Assembly (NCBI GenBank): GCA_947177695.1
Contig: CAMWVO010000074.1
Coordinates: 1-7,753 of the forward strand
Origin: an uncultured Clostridia bacterium
Lineage (GTDB): Bacteria > Bacillota > Clostridia > Oscillospirales > Ruminococcaceae
Length of the DNA: 7,753 nucleotides
Direction of reading: 5' to 3'
Positions 5,264-7,753 of this stretch are shown here, one piece after another (the first letter of the stretch is position 1; each line of letters opens with the position of its first letter). The notes beneath the pieces were generated by a model. That model was given only the letters and a program-made list of their open reading frames with translations. It ran no database searches and was not told where the DNA came from. The translations under genes and the position numbers were made by a program.

Positions 5264-7501
5264 TTGCCTAAAAAAAGTAAAAAAACGGAAAATAAAACCA
5301 CCGCGGCAATACCAAACGCCTATATCGCGGGAAGCGGTATCGTTGCCGAGGAGCATATCACCGACACACTTGAAAAGAACTATATGCCCTACGCCATGAG
5401 CGTTATAGTTTCCCGCGCCCTGCCCGAAATAGACGGCTTCAAGCCCTCTCACAGAAAGCTTTTGTACACCATGTACAAAATGGGTCTGCTGACGGGAAAC
5501 AAAACCAAATCCGCAAATATTGTGGGTCAGACCATGAAGCTGAACCCTCACGGCGACGCGGCTATATATGAGACTATGGTTCGTCTTGCACGCGGAAACG
5601 AGGCTCTGCTCCACCCGTATGTGGACAGCAAGGGCAACTTCGGAAAGGCGTATTCCCGTGATATGGCGTATGCCGCCTCCCGTTACACCGAGGCGAAGCT
5701 TGACCCTATCTGTGCGGAGCTTTTCCGCGATATTGACAAGGATACTGTGGATTTCGTCCCCAACTACGACAATGAGACGGTTGAGCCGACGCTGCTTCCC
5801 GCAACGTTCCCCTCGGTACTGGTGAACGCCAATGTGGGAATTGCGGTTTCCATGGCAAGCGCGGTATGCTCCTTCAATCTGGAGGAAATATGCGACACCA
5901 CCATTGCGCTTATCAGAAATCCCGACCACAATATTTTGTCCACCCTGAAAGGTCCGGACTTTTCTGGCGGCGGGTTCATGGTCTACGACGAGGACGAGCT
6001 GGAAAAGATCTACCGCACGGGGCGCGGCTCGGTAAAGGTGCGCTGCCGTTATCAGTTCGACAAAGAGGCAAACTGCATCGAGGTTGTGCAGATACCGCCT
6101 ACCACTACGGTGGAGGCGATCATGGACAAGATAATCGAGCTTATCAAGGCGGGAAAGATACGCGAGATATCCTATATCCGCGACGAGACCGACATCAACG
6201 GCTTGAAGCTTGCTATTGACATAAAGCGCGGCGTTGACCCCGACAAGCTGATGAAAAAGCTGTTCAGAATGACCCCCTTGCAGGACAACTATTCCTGCAA
6301 TTTCAACATTCTTATCGGCGGAACTCCAAAGGTCATGGGCGTTTACGAGATACTGGACGAGTGGATTGCGTTCCGCAGAGAGTGCATAAAACGGCGTACT
6401 TACTTTGAGCTGAACAAGAAAAAAGAGCGTCTGCACCTGCTTCTCGGCTTGCAGAAAATTCTTCTGGACATAGACAAGGCTGTGAAGATCGTCCGCGAGA
6501 CCGAGGAGGAAGCGGAGGTCGTTCCAAACCTGATGATAGGCTTCGGCATTGACGAGGTTCAGGCGGAGTATGTGGCGGAAATAAAACTGCGCCACCTGAA
6601 CAAGGAGTACATTTTAAAGCGTATTGCCGATATTGAGGGACTTAAAAAGGATATCGCCGAAATGGAGGATATCCTCAGCAGCGACAAGAAGATAAAGAAC
6701 ATTATCGTTACCGAGCTGAAAGAGGTCAAGGAAAAATACAAGCAGCCGCGCAGGACGATGTTCTGCTACAGTGCGGACGAGGAAGTCGAGGAAGTCGAGG
6801 ACGACGTTCCGGATTACGCGGTGAACCTGTTCCTTACGCGGGACGGATACTTCAAAAAGATCACGGCACAGTCTCTGAGAATGGCAAGCGACCAGAAGCT
6901 GAAGGACGGTGACGTTATCAGGACCTTTACGGAGGCGACCAACAAAACGGAGCTGCTGTTCTTTACCGACAAATGTCAGGTCTATAAGACGAGGGCGGAC
7001 GCTTTCAAGGACACAAAGGCTTCCGAGCTTGGCGATTTTATTCCCGTAAAGCTTGGCTTTGACGAGTACGAGAACGTTGCGTCAATGATCGCCACCACCG
7101 ATTACAGCGGATATCTTATAATGATCTTCGACAACGGCAAGGCGGCGAAAGTACCTCTGAACGCCTATGAGACCAAAACCAACCGCAAGAAGCTTGCAAA
7201 CGCGTACACCTCGAAAGCAAAGCTTATAAAGATGTTCCTTGTGACGGAAAACACGGACATTTTGGTACGTTCCACAAACGGCAGGGCTATCGTTTTCAAC
7301 ACGGGAATGATACTGCCTAAGTCCGCGAGAGACACCATCGGTGTACAGGTGATGACTCTGAAAGCCAAAGCGGAGGTGGATAACGCCTACATCGTTACCG
7401 AGGACATGGCTGAAAACACGGCAAAATTCGTTGTAAGAAACATTCCCGCCGCGGGAAGTCTTGCAAAGGATCTGGAGGATCCCGATCAGTTAAAGCTTTA
7501 A
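5264..7501 (+). CDS. parC: DNA topoisomerase IV (type IIA) subunit A, divergent clostridial form
   Basis: This is the DNA-breaking and rejoining subunit, partner of the B subunit encoded at 2351. A lysine-rich tail (residues 2-12) precedes the winged-helix core: YMPYAMSVIVSRALPEIDGFKPSHRK is the ParC/GyrA signature (residues 40-65, first and last residues given). R140-Y141 in AASRYTE is the catalytic Arg-Tyr pair (Tyr122 of E. coli GyrA). The quinolone-region helix reads PHGDAAIYE (95-103), with Ala99 where GyrA has Ser83 and ParC Ser80, but with Glu103 retained. The DNA-bending segment reads MASAVCSFNL (197-206) rather than the usual MATNIPPHNL. A coiled-coil arm (about 420-500) ends in KEKYKQPRRT. 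After an acidic linker, about 230 residues form propeller-like blades (TRDGYFKKI, FFTDKCQVYKT, FDNGKAAKV, STNGRAIVF). No GyrA box is visible and the 745-residue length is ParC-like, so topoisomerase IV is favoured. GyrA-type supercoiling by another C-terminal mechanism is not excluded. Confidence 0.91.
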   Translation: MPKKSKKTENKTTAAIPNAYIAGSGIVAEEHITDTLEKNYMPYAMSVIVSRALPEIDGFKPSHRKLLYTMYKMGLLTGNKTKSANIVGQTMKLNPHGDAAIYETMVRLARGNEALLHPYVDSKGNFGKAYSRDMAYAASRYTEAKLDPICAELFRDIDKDTVDFVPNYDNETVEPTLLPATFPSVLVNANVGIAVSMASAVCSFNLEEICDTTIALIRNPDHNILSTLKGPDFSGGGFMVYDEDELEKIYRTGRGSVKVRCRYQFDKEANCIEVVQIPPTTTVEAIMDKIIELIKAGKIREISYIRDETDINGLKLAIDIKRGVDPDKLMKKLFRMTPLQDNYSCNFNILIGGTPKVMGVYEILDEWIAFRRECIKRRTYFELNKKKERLHLLLGLQKILLDIDKAVKIVRETEEEAEVVPNLMIGFGIDEVQAEYVAEIKLRHLNKEYILKRIADIEGLKKDIAEMEDILSSDKKIKNIIVTELKEVKEKYKQPRRTMFCYSADEEVEEVEDDVPDYAVNLFLTRDGYFKKITAQSLRMASDQKLKDGDVIRTFTEATNKTELLFFTDKCQVYKTRADAFKDTKASELGDFIPVKLGFDEYENVASMIATTDYSGYLIMIFDNGKAAKVPLNAYETKTNRKKLANAYTSKAKLIKMFLVTENTDILVRSTNGRAIVFNTGMILPKSARDTIGVQVMTLKAKAEVDNAYIVTEDMAENTAKFVVRNIPAAGSLAKDLEDPDQLKL
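6779..6801 (+). repeat. Short 9-base tandem repeat inside the topoisomerase A gene
   Basis: The unit GAGGAAGTC occurs twice in a row, followed by a five-base partial third copy. It encodes part of the acidic E-E-V-E-E-V-E-D linker between the breakage-reunion core and the C-terminal propeller. Because the unit is a multiple of three, gain or loss of copies would keep the frame. Confidence 0.7.
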
Positions 7502-7514
7502 ATCCAAACCAAAA

Positions 7515-7541
7515 GGGGACAGGGCGAAATGCTCTGTCCCC
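7515..7541 (+). terminator. Probable operon-end hairpin terminator
   Basis: An 11-base-pair stem with a five-base loop starts 13 bases after the topoisomerase A stop: GGGGACAGGGC (7515-7525), loop GAAAT, then GCTCTGTCCCC (7531-7541). It has ten Watson-Crick pairs and one G-U pair. The downstream tract AATTATTAT is only moderately T-rich, so termination may be less than complete. The A-rich upstream side (AACCAAAA) would not form a strong reverse-strand terminator beyond TTTTGGTT. Confidence 0.75.
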
Positions 7542-7587
7542 AATTATTATCGTATGGCAACAATTATGTGAATTTTTTGTTATGTAC

Positions 7588-7616
7588 TTGATTTTCGGGA
7601 TAAACTATGTTACAAT
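7588..7616 (+). promoter_or_regulatory. Sigma-70-type (SigA) promoter for the tRNA-Ala gene
   Basis: The -35 element TTGATT (7588-7593) and the -10 element TACAAT (7611-7616) are separated by exactly 17 bases. A TG at 7608-7609 gives an extended -10. Transcription would begin near 7623, leaving a leader of only a few bases before the mature tRNA 5' end at 7628. The AT-rich stretch upstream (7555-7585) fits a strongly expressed stable-RNA promoter. Confidence 0.8.
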
Positions 7617-7627
7617 AAAATAGTTAT

Positions 7628-7703
7628 GGGGGTATAGCTCAGTTGGGAGAGCGCTTGCTTCGCATGTAAGAGGTCAGGGGTTCGAATCCCCTTATCTCCA
7701 CCA
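7628..7703 (+). tRNA. tRNA-Ala, anticodon CGC
   Basis: A complete 76-base cloverleaf is present, including an encoded CCA end. The acceptor stem GGGGGTA (7628-7634) pairs with TATCTCC (7693-7699), and its third pair is G-U, the alanine identity element G3:U70. The D arm is GCTC/GAGC (7637-7640 and 7649-7652). The anticodon stem CTTGC/GTAAG encloses the loop TTCGCAT, placing CGC at 7661-7663. The T arm is AGGGG-TTCGAAT-CCCCT (7676-7692). The discriminator is A7700, followed by CCA. It reads GCG alanine codons, which are common in the neighbouring genes. Confidence 0.96.
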
Positions 7704-7753
7704 GATAGGTATTTACAAAGAAATGGTTCTATAATGCGCATTTGGCTTAAATA

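Noticed and set aside
5228..6595. A 455-codon open frame on the minus strand opposite the topoisomerase A gene
   Set aside because: It lies wholly antisense to a protein with clear catalytic motifs, its translation shows no recognisable domain, and long antisense frames are expected where the sense codons are strongly biased.
2351..7501. Assignment of the pair as the organism's main DNA gyrase (gyrB/gyrA)
   Set aside because: The A subunit has no visible GyrA box and a ParC-like length, and the B subunit motifs are divergent. Topoisomerase IV is the better fit, though not proven.
7628..7703. tRNA 3' end as a phage or island attachment site
   Set aside because: No integrase gene and no duplicate of the tRNA 3' end is visible; only 50 bases follow it.
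7730..7735. A perfect TATAAT box near the right edge, with TTTACA at 7712-7717
   Set aside because: The two boxes are only 12 bases apart, and no good -35 sits at 16-18 bases. With only 18 bases left in the window, no gene can be tied to it.

Overview
The window reads as a clostridial (Firmicutes) chromosome segment, most likely from a Ruminococcaceae/Oscillospiraceae-type gut or rumen anaerobe. The grounds are purine-rich Shine-Dalgarno sequences (AAAGGAG, AGAAAGG), mid-range GC, abundant GCG alanine codons, and a divergent type IIA topoisomerase pair of a kind I recall from Clostridia. Species cannot be fixed from the sequence alone.

Layout: all eight protein genes lie on the + strand with very short gaps (about 15, 10, 0, 34, 12, 13 and 38 bases). 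They probably form one transcript ending at a GC-rich hairpin just after the last gene. Left part (1-2316): the C-terminal end of a GNAT acetyltransferase, an uncharacterised repeat-rich protein that looks like a cytoplasmic beta-propeller, a maltose/galactoside-type sugar O-acetyltransferase, and a small AT-rich gene resembling DUF3781. Centre and right (2351-7501): a topoisomerase IV/gyrase-type B subunit, a NUDIX hydrolase, an unrecognised 130-residue protein, and the matching A subunit. The B and A subunits should assemble into an A2B2 enzyme: B supplies ATPase and TOPRIM metal chemistry, and A supplies the DNA-cleaving tyrosine and a C-terminal DNA-wrapping domain. The A subunit has no visible GyrA box (QRRGGKG), so topoisomerase IV (decatenation/relaxation) is preferred over gyrase.

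After the hairpin (7515-7541) is a well-formed sigma-70-type promoter (7588-7616) and a tRNA-Ala with anticodon CGC (7628-7703). The last 50 bases show no supportable feature.

The most interesting material is the topoisomerase pair. It departs from textbook enzymes at the quinolone-contact serine, the DNA-bending wedge motif and parts of the ATP pocket, uses GTG and TTG starts, and encloses two small genes of unknown connection to DNA topology. I see no CRISPR array, insertion sequence, phage gene or toxin-antitoxin module.
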